The notes beneath the pieces are model-generated. The model ran no database searches and was not told where the DNA came from. It was given only the letters and a program-made list of their open reading frames with translations. This document shows positions 7,736-14,078 of a DNA stretch of 20,676 nucleotides, piece after piece (position 1 is the first letter of the stretch; every line of letters starts with the position of its first letter). The stretch lies in the NCBI GenBank assembly GCA_050303815.1, contig JBNLCM010000017.1:1-20676 (forward strand). Reading direction: 5' to 3'. The position numbers were made by a program, and so were the translations under genes. The DNA comes from Cognatazoarcus sp050303815. Lineage in GTDB: Bacteria; Pseudomonadota; Gammaproteobacteria; Burkholderiales; Rhodocyclaceae.

Positions 7736-8194
7736 ATGGACAGTCATCGCCTCGCCCCGGCGAGCCACACCCTGCTCGCACTGCTCGAGGAGGAAGCACA
7801 GGCCTTCCTCGGCATGGCCGCCCGCCTGCAGGGTATCTGCCCGTCGCACCACGACCCGGCCGGCTGCGGCTGCCGCCAATCCCCCTCGAGCCGCTGCACG
7901 AACCGCCTGCGCGAAACCGCGGCCACGATCGTGCAGTTCTGCGAGGATCACTTCGCGGCCGAAGAACGCCTGCTGCGCAAGGCCGGCCTGCACGCCAGCG
8001 ATCCGGCCCTGTGGTGGGCCCATGCCCGCGACCATGCCGATTTCCTGGCCCGGCTGCACCGCTGCATCGAGGTCATCGAGCACACCCCGGCCTTCCGCAC
8101 GATCACCGAGCTGATCGTGCTGTTCGAGCGCTTCTGGCTGGCCCACAGCCTCGACCACGACCGTCCGGCCCTGGCCGCCATCGACCGTCGCTGA
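7736..8194 (+). CDS. Hemerythrin-like diiron protein
   Basis: The predicted 152-residue cytoplasmic four-helix protein probably binds O2 or NO at a diiron site. Candidate ligands are His11, His72 and Glu76 (CEDHFAAEERLL), His96 and His100 (AHARDHADFL), and His137 with Asp142 (HSLDHD), matching the HxxxE, HxxxH and HxxxxD order of bacterial hemerythrins. Between helices A and B there is an unusual loop with Cys35, Cys44, Cys46 and Cys54 plus a His-His pair, which could bind another metal or act as a redox switch. ATG 7736 was chosen because it gives a normal first helix; an ATG at 7694 is too close to its purine-rich stretch. A perfect FNR-type box upstream suggests control by oxygen or NO. 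The nif-type operon downstream makes O2 handling a sensible role. Confidence 0.8.
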   Translation: MDSHRLAPASHTLLALLEEEAQAFLGMAARLQGICPSHHDPAGCGCRQSPSSRCTNRLRETAATIVQFCEDHFAAEERLLRKAGLHASDPALWWAHARDHADFLARLHRCIEVIEHTPAFRTITELIVLFERFWLAHSLDHDRPALAAIDRR

Positions 8195-8210
8195 GCGCAA
8201 CCTCGCGGCG

Positions 8211-8226
8211 TGTCGCGAAGCCGACA
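8211..8226 (+). promoter_or_regulatory. NifA upstream activator sequence
   Basis: TGTCGCGAAGCCGACA fits the NifA consensus TGT-N10-ACA exactly and has the palindromic extension TGTCG-N6-CGACA. Its centre is about 118 bp upstream of the start site predicted from the -24/-12 element at 8311-8326, a normal distance for NifA. A partly overlapping short inverted repeat (TCGCG and CGCGA, 8203-8218) is a weaker alternative reading of the same bases. Confidence 0.72.
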
Positions 8227-8310
8227 AACGGCACATCCGGCGCGCGGCAAACCCGTCAGACTGTCCTGCCCGGGCCGCCCTGGCGCGCGTATCTGGCGGC
8301 ATAACGGCGC

Positions 8311-8326
8311 TGGTATCGGTCTTGCA
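8311..8326 (+). promoter_or_regulatory. Sigma-54 (-24/-12) promoter
   Basis: TGGTATCGGTCTTGCA has GG and GC separated by the required ten bases, and the TTGCA half is perfect; the -24 half is TGGTA instead of TGGCA. Predicted transcription starts near 8337. The NifA site upstream supports it. The position implies that the downstream gene starts either leaderless at 8338 or at GTG 8404. Confidence 0.68.
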
Positions 8327-8337
8327 CAGCGATGGGC

Positions 8338-10053
8338 ATGGACACCCCCATCGCCCATCCGCCTCCCCTACGCCCGGCCGGAACCGACGCCCCAGGCACG
8401 GCCGTGCTGGCCTATCACCGCCGCACCGCACACGGCTTCGACGCCTACGCGCGCGGTCCGGAGACGCTCGACTGGGATGCCCAGCCGGCCCCCTTTCGCC
8501 GCTACCCCGGCAGTCCGGCCCGCCCCCTGCCCCTGATCGACGACCTCCTCGCCGGCCGATCGGATCAGGCGCTGCAGCAGGCCCTGCGCGGCCGCTTCGA
8601 TGCGATCGGCACGCAAGCCGCCGTGCCGGTGTCGATCGCCAGCCTCGGCGCGCTGCTGCAGCTGGCCCTCGGCCTCACCGCCTGGAAGACCCTCGGTCCC
8701 GACCGCTGGGCCGTACGCGCCAATCCGTCGAGCGGCAACCTCCACCCGGTCGAGTGCTGGCTGATCAGCGAGGGCCTCGATGGCTTGCCGGACGGGGTCC
8801 ACCACTACCGGCCGGAGGACCACGCCCTCGAGCAACGCGCATCGGATCGCGGGCCGGCCTCCGGCCAGCGGCTCCAGGTCGCACTGTCATCGGCCATGTG
8901 GCGGGAAACGTGGAAGTATGGGGAGCGCGCCTTCCGGTACTGCCAGCTCGACGTCGGCCACGCCCTCGCCTGCCTGCGCTACGCGGCCGCGATCCTGGGC
9001 TGGGGGCTTCGTCTCGAGCCCGGCGTCGACGCCGCGGCGCTGGCGGCACGCCTCGGCCTCGACCGCGCCGGGGACTATCCGGCGCGCCGCGACGCCGCGA
9101 CCGAACGCGAGGAAGCCGAACTGTTGCTGTCGGTGCTGGCCCCGCCGCTGGCCGCCGGTGTTGACCCGGTCCGCTGGCGGCACCAGGCGGGCTCGGCCGA
9201 CTGGCACGGCCAGGCCAGCGAGCTCGACGCCCGGCCGTTCTATCGCTGGCCGGTGGTGGAGGGCATCGCGCGGGCGACCCGCGCAGCCGCCACCCCCCTG
9301 CCGCCAGCCCCGGCCCGCCCGACCGCAGCCCGGCGGCGGATACGCGACGCGGAGGCCGTCGAGCTGGTCCTCACGCGCCGCAGCGCCCAGCGCTACGACC
9401 GCGGCCACGTGATGCCGCGCAAGTCCCTGGTCCGCCTGCTGGACGCGCTGATGCGCAGATCCTCGGCGCTGCCCGGCGACGTGCTGCCCGAAGCCGGCGA
9501 GCTCGACCTGCTGCTGATGATCCACCGCGTCAAGGGCGTCGAGCCCGGCGTCTACCTGTTGCCGCGTGCCACCGACAATGCCCTCGCACGGCACCTGAGC
9601 CACCGCCACCCCCGCCTGCTGCAGCCGGGACCCATCGCCGGCTCGCCACTGCGCTGCCTCGCCACCCTCGCGCCGACACGCCTCACCGAACTCGCGCGGC
9701 GGCTTCACTGCCACCAGGCCATCGCCGCCGAGGCCTGCCTGGTCATCGGGATCGCGGCGCCGCTCGAAGCCCACATTGCCGAGCACCCGAACGCCTACCG
9801 GACCCTCCACCGCGCCGCCGGCCTGATCGGCCAGCAGCTCTATCTCGAGGCAGCCGCCGAGGGCCTGGCCGGCACGGGCATCGGCTGCTTCTTCGATACC
9901 CCGGTCCGCAGCTTCCACGGGCTCGAGGACAGCCCCTGGCACACCCTCTACCACTTCGCCATCGGCCAGCCCCTGCCCGACCCGCGAATCGGCACAACCC
10001 CGCCCTACGGGCCCGATCGACTCGCCCGTTTCACCGAGGAGGACGCTCCGTGA
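8338..10053 (+). CDS. SagB/ThcOx-family tandem nitroreductase-like FMN oxidoreductase
   Basis: The predicted protein has about 571 residues and two nitroreductase-fold halves. The first has the SagB-type segment YHRRTAHGFDAYARGPETLDW near the start and RANPSSGNLHPVECW at about residues 129-141, an FMN-binding signature of this family. The second half begins near residue 342 with ELVLTRRSAQRYDRG and ends with GCFFDTPVRSFHGL. Known members oxidise azolines in peptide maturation or are stand-alone reductases; no precursor peptide or YcaO partner is visible here, so peptide modification is not supported. Start choice is uncertain: ATG 8332, ATG 8338 and GTG 8404 are all in frame, and the predicted sigma-54 start near 8337 disfavours 8332. 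Its stop overlaps the GTG of the next gene. The NifA-type control and the flavodoxin partner suggest an electron-transfer role linked to nitrogen fixation. Confidence 0.83.
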   Translation: MDTPIAHPPPLRPAGTDAPGTAVLAYHRRTAHGFDAYARGPETLDWDAQPAPFRRYPGSPARPLPLIDDLLAGRSDQALQQALRGRFDAIGTQAAVPVSIASLGALLQLALGLTAWKTLGPDRWAVRANPSSGNLHPVECWLISEGLDGLPDGVHHYRPEDHALEQRASDRGPASGQRLQVALSSAMWRETWKYGERAFRYCQLDVGHALACLRYAAAILGWGLRLEPGVDAAALAARLGLDRAGDYPARRDAATEREEAELLLSVLAPPLAAGVDPVRWRHQAGSADWHGQASELDARPFYRWPVVEGIARATRAAATPLPPAPARPTAARRRIRDAEAVELVLTRRSAQRYDRGHVMPRKSLVRLLDALMRRSSALPGDVLPEAGELDLLLMIHRVKGVEPGVYLLPRATDNALARHLSHRHPRLLQPGPIAGSPLRCLATLAPTRLTELARRLHCHQAIAAEACLVIGIAAPLEAHIAEHPNAYRTLHRAAGLIGQQLYLEAAAEGLAGTGIGCFFDTPVRSFHGLEDSPWHTLYHFAIGQPLPDPRIGTTPPYGPDRLARFTEEDAP

Positions 10054-10883
10054 CGATCCCACGCCAGGCATCGCGCCGCATCGACGCCGCCCAGGCCGCC
10101 AGGCTGCTCCAGGCACACCGCAAGGGCACCGGGCCCGCCGTCGAGGTACTCGACGTCCGGGACCCCGCGCACTACACGGCGGCCCATGTTCCCGACGCGG
10201 CCCATCTGGACCAGGCGAACTTCAGCCAGACCTTGCGACGGCTCGCCCGCGATGTGACGCTGCTCATCTACTGCTACCACGGCAATGCCAGCCAGGGCTG
10301 GGCCGAGGCCTTCGCGGACTTCGGCTTCGCCCACCCGCTCAGCGTGGATGGCGGCTACGCGGCACTGGCAGCCGCACTCGCCGAGCCCGGGACGTCTCCG
10401 ACAGCGCCTGGCGACGACGCCGGCGCAGCGCTCGGCGAGTTCCTGGCGGCCAATGGCTTCGACCCCGAGGACCTGAATGCACCGCGCGTCCATGGCCTGA
10501 CGCCCCTGATGCGCGCGGCGCTCGCCGGGCGGCCGGCGCTGGTTGCCGAATTGCTCGCGCGAGGCGCGGACCCACAGGTCCGCAACGACGACGGCAACAA
10601 CGCCCTGTGGCTGGCCTGCGTCGCCGATTCGGGCGACGCCGTCCGCCGGCTGGTGGCGGCCGGGATCGACATCGACAACCGTAACCTCGTTGGCGCGACG
10701 GTCCTGATGTACTGCGCCTCGGCCGGCAAGCCGGCCATGCTGCGCCTGTTGCTCGCGCTCGGCGCCGACCCGCTGCTGACGAACCAGGACGGCGCCCGCG
10801 CCGTGGACCTGGCCGCCACCCGGGCCTGCCTGGCGCCGCTGCGGCACACCATACGGCGCCTGGACGAGGAGCTGACGTCATGA
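10050..10883 (+). CDS. Rhodanese-ankyrin repeat fusion protein
   Basis: The predicted protein has 277 residues. Residues of about 10-115 form a single rhodanese domain: VEVLDVRDPAHYTAAHVPDA is the early strand pattern, and the active loop CYHGNAS at Cys75 matches that of GlpE, a thiosulfate sulfurtransferase. Residues of about 145-260 are three to four ankyrin repeats (HGLTPLMRAALAGRPALV, GNNALWLACVADSGDAV, GATVLMYCASAGKPAMLR). It is predicted to be cytoplasmic, with no signal peptide. The start is GTG 10050, overlapping the previous stop, with a strong GAGGAGGA six bases upstream. Sulfur transfer to nitrogenase cofactor assembly is plausible because a rhodanese, RhdN, is encoded in the Azotobacter nif region, but the ankyrin fusion is different and its partner is unknown. 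Confidence 0.87.
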   Translation: MTIPRQASRRIDAAQAARLLQAHRKGTGPAVEVLDVRDPAHYTAAHVPDAAHLDQANFSQTLRRLARDVTLLIYCYHGNASQGWAEAFADFGFAHPLSVDGGYAALAAALAEPGTSPTAPGDDAGAALGEFLAANGFDPEDLNAPRVHGLTPLMRAALAGRPALVAELLARGADPQVRNDDGNNALWLACVADSGDAVRRLVAAGIDIDNRNLVGATVLMYCASAGKPAMLRLLLALGADPLLTNQDGARAVDLAATRACLAPLRHTIRRLDEELTS

Positions 10884-11191
10884 AGGGACGCGCCCTGACC
10901 CATCTCCTGGAGGCCCTGTCGCCGCAGCTGGCCGCCGGCCACCTCCGGCTCAGCGACAGCTGGCGCAACGATGAGCAGGCGCTCGGGCTCGAGCTGGCCG
11001 CCGATCCGGCGCTGATGGCCTACGTATTCACCCACGGCCAGCCCGCGGGCCGCTATGGCCTCGACCTGGGCTACCCCGGCCTGGGCGATGCCACGGCGGC
11101 AGGCGTCCCTCTCGTGCAGGAGCGGCTCGACCTGCCAGGACTGATATCGATCCTGGGCGCCCATTTCGATCTCCAACCCATTCCCCACTGA
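10880..11191 (+). CDS. Conserved-looking small protein of unknown function in nif-type operon
   Basis: The predicted 103-residue soluble protein has no signal peptide, membrane segment or cysteine. I do not recognise it. It starts with an amphipathic stretch (ALTHLLEALSPQLA), contains LRLSDSWRNDEQALGLELAADPALMAYVFTH in the middle, and ends with LPGLISILGAHFDLQPIPH. ATG 10880 overlaps the stop of the rhodanese gene as ATGA, with GAGGAG upstream, so translation is probably coupled. It lies 18 bases before the flavodoxin gene. The tight packing supports a real gene that works with its neighbours, perhaps as a flavodoxin or nitrogenase accessory factor; that is inference from position. Confidence 0.75.
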   Translation: MKGRALTHLLEALSPQLAAGHLRLSDSWRNDEQALGLELAADPALMAYVFTHGQPAGRYGLDLGYPGLGDATAAGVPLVQERLDLPGLISILGAHFDLQPIPH

Positions 11192-11209
11192 GTTTCTGGA
11201 GCCACAGCC

Positions 11210-11764
11210 ATGAGCCGCATCGGTATTTTCTTCGGGACCGACACCGGTCACACCCGCCGCATCGCGAAACTGATTGCGAAGCAGCTGGGCGACATCGCCG
11301 ACCCGCCCCTCAACATCAACCGGGTCGGTGTCGCCGAACTGCTCGCCTATGACGCGCTGATCCTGGGCACGCCGACCCTCGGCGACGGCGAATTGCCCGG
11401 ACTCGAGAGCGGCTGCCAGACCGAGAGCTGGCTCGAGTTCATGCCCCATCTGGCGGGTGCGGACCTGTCGGGCAAGCGGATCGCGCTGTTCGGCCTTGGC
11501 GACCAGGAGAAGTATCCGGACGCCTTCTGCGACGCCGTGGCCCTGCTCTACGATGCCGTGACCGAGCGTGGCGCGACGGTCGTAGGGGCATGGCCGGACG
11601 AGGGCTACACGTTTGCCAGCTCGCAAGCGCTCGTCGACGATGCCTTCGTCGGCCTGGTCCTCGACCAGGACAACCAGGCCGCACTGAGCGAAGGCCGCGT
11701 GTCCGCCTGGCTGGCCGACATCCTGCCCCAGCTGAACGCGGCGGCCACCGCCACCTCGGCCTGA
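11210..11764 (+). CDS. nifF: Long-chain flavodoxin, NifF type
   Basis: The predicted 184-residue FMN electron carrier is expected to donate low-potential electrons to nitrogenase reductase. FGTDTGHTRRIAKLI is the FMN phosphate loop. LGTPTLGDGELPGLESGC and ALFGLGDQEKYPDAFCDA are the isoalloxazine-contacting loops, and the segment between them is the long-chain insertion. The sequence follows Azotobacter NifF closely from memory (for example GTPTLGEGELPGL and ALFGLGDQ), including the AGDLSGK-like region and the C-terminal DQDNQAALSEGRVSAWL. A TGGAG ribosome binding site precedes ATG 11210. It is the last gene of the operon with the NifA-type promoter, which agrees with the nifF assignment. A housekeeping or iron-stress flavodoxin is the alternative. 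Confidence 0.87.
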   Translation: MSRIGIFFGTDTGHTRRIAKLIAKQLGDIADPPLNINRVGVAELLAYDALILGTPTLGDGELPGLESGCQTESWLEFMPHLAGADLSGKRIALFGLGDQEKYPDAFCDAVALLYDAVTERGATVVGAWPDEGYTFASSQALVDDAFVGLVLDQDNQAALSEGRVSAWLADILPQLNAAATATSA

Positions 11765-11797
11765 GCCCGGGGGCCCGCCGGGCGGCCTCGGGCTCAG
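11761..11797. terminator. Shared hairpin between convergent operons
   Basis: CTGAGCCCG (11761-11769) pairs with CGGGCTCAG (11789-11797), with a GC-rich inner part containing GCCCG-C-CGGGC. The stop codons of the flavodoxin gene (TGA 11762-11764) and of the opposite-strand gene (TCA 11794-11796) lie in the two arms. No T tract is present, so it may act as a bidirectional hairpin barrier or an mRNA 3' end rather than a classic terminator. Confidence 0.5.
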
Positions 11798-13374
11798 TCC
11801 AGCCGCCGCCAGGGTCCGATGGGCCGATAGACGTGCCGGTCGAGATCGACGCTTACGACGTAGCCGCCAAGGGCGCCGACGCGTCGCGTGGTGTTGTAGC
11901 TGATGGGTGGCAGCAGCCCGGACTGGAAATCCTGCACGGCCTCGAGGCTCGTCATCATCGCCTCGCGGCTCAACTCGCGTCCGGCCCGCTTGAGCCCCTC
12001 GACCAGCAGCTTGACACCCGAATAGCCGGCCACCAGCGTTGGCTGCGGCCCGCCGGCGATACCCGCCCGCGTCATCAGGCCGGCGAAGGCAGACCAGGCC
12101 GGCTGGTTGCGATCGCCCGGCAGGCTCGGGTAGGCAACGAAAACCTTGCTGGCAAACCCGGCCGGCAGCGACATGATGCCCTGCGACGCGAAGGGGCCCG
12201 GCACCAACAGCTCCGGGTACCAGCCGAGCCGGTCGGCGGCCTCGGCCAGGGCGAGCGGATCCAACCCGCTGCCGAGTAGCACCACCGCCTTGACCCCCTG
12301 GTCGCGCAGTCCGGCGACCACCGTGTCGGGCGTGCTGAGGCCGGGCCGGAAGGCCGCGTCCACCGTGCCCTCGACGCCCTGCAGGGCCAGGTGGTGGCGC
12401 ACCTCGGCCAGGGCCACGTCGCCAGCCGGGCCGGCCGGGCGGAGCAGTCCGATCTCCCGACCCGCCAGGCCGAGCGGTTCCGTACAGTAGCGCGCCAGCA
12501 CGCTCGCCAGCTCGGCGCCGCCAGACAACAGGTGAAAGACGTGGGTGTTGGCCGCCGGCCGCTTGTCGCGCGCGATGACCACCGGCGCGATGACCGGCAG
12601 GTTTCGGGACCTGGCCAGATCGGTCAGTTCCTGTTCGAAGCCCGCGGCGAAGGGGGAGACGAGGGCGAACACGCCCGGCCCGTCGTCGATCAGGCGCTCC
12701 AGGTTGGCGAAGCTTTGGGCGTCGTCGCCCAGGTACTCGCCCACGACCAGTTCGAGCGACCGGCCGAAGATGCCACCATCCGCGTTGATCTGCTCGAGTT
12801 GCGCGGCGAGCAGCGCCCGCACCGCCTTGCCCGTCCCGGCCAGAGGCCCTCGCAAGGGCAACAGGGTCCCGATGCGGACTGCGCCATCGGTGACGCCGGG
12901 CGTGGCGCGTGACTGCAGATGGGCAAGGTAGGCGCGCAGGTTGTCCACGTCCCGGGCAGCAAGGAGATAGCGCGGCATCGCCAGATCGAGCCGGTTGCCG
13001 GCCGGGTCAAGGCCCTCGGTCACGGCAATACGGAAGCTCCCTTCGTCGAAGGGGCCGTGCTGGCGGCGATTCTCATGCACGTGACCGTACGGCTTGACCA
13101 GCTCCGACCAGCGGATGTCGGGCGGCGTGACACCGCCCTCGGGCCGGCCACGACCATCCGGCCCGTGGCAGTTCGCGCAAGGCAGGGCACTGGCCGGCAA
13201 GGTCAGGCCGCCGCCACCGACCTGCGCCTGCGGCGCCTCGCCCGAGGCGCCGATGCCAGTCTCGAAGAGGCGCTTGCCGGCTTGCTCCGCGTCGCTCAGG
13301 CCGGCAGACGCGACACCCGCCCCAAGCACCGTGACCGCGAGCAGAACGGCCGCCGTCGCCCTACTCCGGCGCAC
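11794..13374 (-). CDS. Cytochrome c fused to a branched-chain-amino-acid-type periplasmic binding protein
   Basis: The predicted 526-residue exported protein has an N-terminal signal peptide (MRRSRATAAVLLAVTVLGAGVASA). A small cytochrome c domain with one haem site CANCH (residues 66-70) and a likely Met ligand in DLAMPRYLL comes next. From about residue 165 a type-1 periplasmic-binding fold follows (VRIGTLLPLRGPLAGTGKAV and INADGGIFGRSLELVVGEY), as in Leu/Ile/Val-binding proteins. The preferred start is GTG 13374, which lies inside the end of the upstream SCO gene; the longer frame to 13482 is arginine-rich and only overlaps that gene. No permease genes are nearby. A sensing or electron-accepting role linked to a bound ligand is inferred. 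Binding proteins and beta-propeller proteins also accompany PQQ-dependent alcohol oxidation clusters, a useful parallel. Confidence 0.85.
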   Translation of the reverse strand: MRRSRATAAVLLAVTVLGAGVASAGLSDAEQAGKRLFETGIGASGEAPQAQVGGGGLTLPASALPCANCHGPDGRGRPEGGVTPPDIRWSELVKPYGHVHENRRQHGPFDEGSFRIAVTEGLDPAGNRLDLAMPRYLLAARDVDNLRAYLAHLQSRATPGVTDGAVRIGTLLPLRGPLAGTGKAVRALLAAQLEQINADGGIFGRSLELVVGEYLGDDAQSFANLERLIDDGPGVFALVSPFAAGFEQELTDLARSRNLPVIAPVVIARDKRPAANTHVFHLLSGGAELASVLARYCTEPLGLAGREIGLLRPAGPAGDVALAEVRHHLALQGVEGTVDAAFRPGLSTPDTVVAGLRDQGVKAVVLLGSGLDPLALAEAADRLGWYPELLVPGPFASQGIMSLPAGFASKVFVAYPSLPGDRNQPAWSAFAGLMTRAGIAGGPQPTLVAGYSGVKLLVEGLKRAGRELSREAMMTSLEAVQDFQSGLLPPISYNTTRRVGALGGYVVSVDLDRHVYRPIGPWRRLD

Positions 13375-14038
13375 GCGCCTGGACTCCCGCCGCCGCCAGC
13401 GCCCGCAAGCGTTCGGCGATCGCCGCCGCCGGCGCCTCCGGCCGGATCTTGCTCCACCGCTTCTGGGGCACGTTGCCGGCAATCAGCAGCGTGGAATGCG
13501 CCTCGCGCTCGTCCGAGAACTGCCCGAGCTTCTTGAGAATATGGGCGACCTTGTCCGGGTCTCCGGTGAGGAAGGTCCAGCCGGGCACATCCGCCTGGTT
13601 CTTGGCCGCGAAGGCCCGCAGCCGCTCCGGTGTATCGGTGACCGGGTCGACACTGATCGAGATGAAGTGAACCGGCTTGCCGAAGATCTCGGGAATCTGG
13701 TCCTTCACCGCGGCAATGGCCTGGGTGATCAGGGGGCAGGCATCCTCGCAGCTGGTGAAGATGAAGTTGAACATGACCACCCGGCCGTCCATCACATCAC
13801 TGTAGAAGCGGACGGGCCGACCGTCCTGGTCGATCAGTTCGGTATCGGTGAAGTAGGCACGGGCATCAGGCGCCCTGCGGGTGGCCGCGATCTCGGTGGC
13901 GACCGGATCGCCGGGCTCCGAGGGTGACGCGGCATGGCTTTGGTGATCCGGGGCTGCATTGCCGCCGCCATGGGCAACGGCGGCCTGCGACATGACGAGC
14001 CCGAGAGCCGCCACAATGGGGGCGATTGTGCGTCTCAT
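13361..14038 (-). CDS. SCO1/SenC-family copper chaperone (first of two)
   Basis: The predicted 225-residue periplasmic protein has a thioredoxin fold. A signal peptide (MRRTIAPIVAALGLVMSQAAVA) is followed by a His-containing linker (HGGGNAAPDHQSH). The copper site has Cys97 and Cys101 in FTSCEDACPL (CxxxC) and the distal His181 in REAHSTLLI. ISISVDPVTDTPERL is the family strand and helix. ATG 14038 was chosen because GGGAGGAACAC stands just upstream and a signal peptide follows; the open frame to 14257 is a shadow of the next gene. Proteins of this type deliver copper to CuA sites or act as thiol reductants. Here the probable client is a copper oxidase encoded nearby rather than cytochrome oxidase, since no cox genes are present. 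The 3' end overlaps the cytochrome-binding-protein gene by 14 bases. Confidence 0.9.
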   Translation of the reverse strand: MRRTIAPIVAALGLVMSQAAVAHGGGNAAPDHQSHAASPSEPGDPVATEIAATRRAPDARAYFTDTELIDQDGRPVRFYSDVMDGRVVMFNFIFTSCEDACPLITQAIAAVKDQIPEIFGKPVHFISISVDPVTDTPERLRAFAAKNQADVPGWTFLTGDPDKVAHILKKLGQFSDEREAHSTLLIAGNVPQKRWSKIRPEAPAAAIAERLRALAAAGVQARAPE

Positions 14039-14078
14039 GTGTTCCTCCCAACAAGGGGTTACGTGACCGCCAGGCCTC

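Noticed and set aside
8338..10053. Azoline-peptide biosynthesis cluster suggested by SagB homology
   Set aside because: No YcaO cyclodehydratase, no precursor peptide and no exporter was visible; the operon partners and promoter fit nitrogen fixation better.
13375..13482. Longer N-terminus for the cytochrome-binding protein
   Set aside because: It is arginine-rich and lies fully in the SCO gene, while GTG 13374 yields a normal signal peptide.
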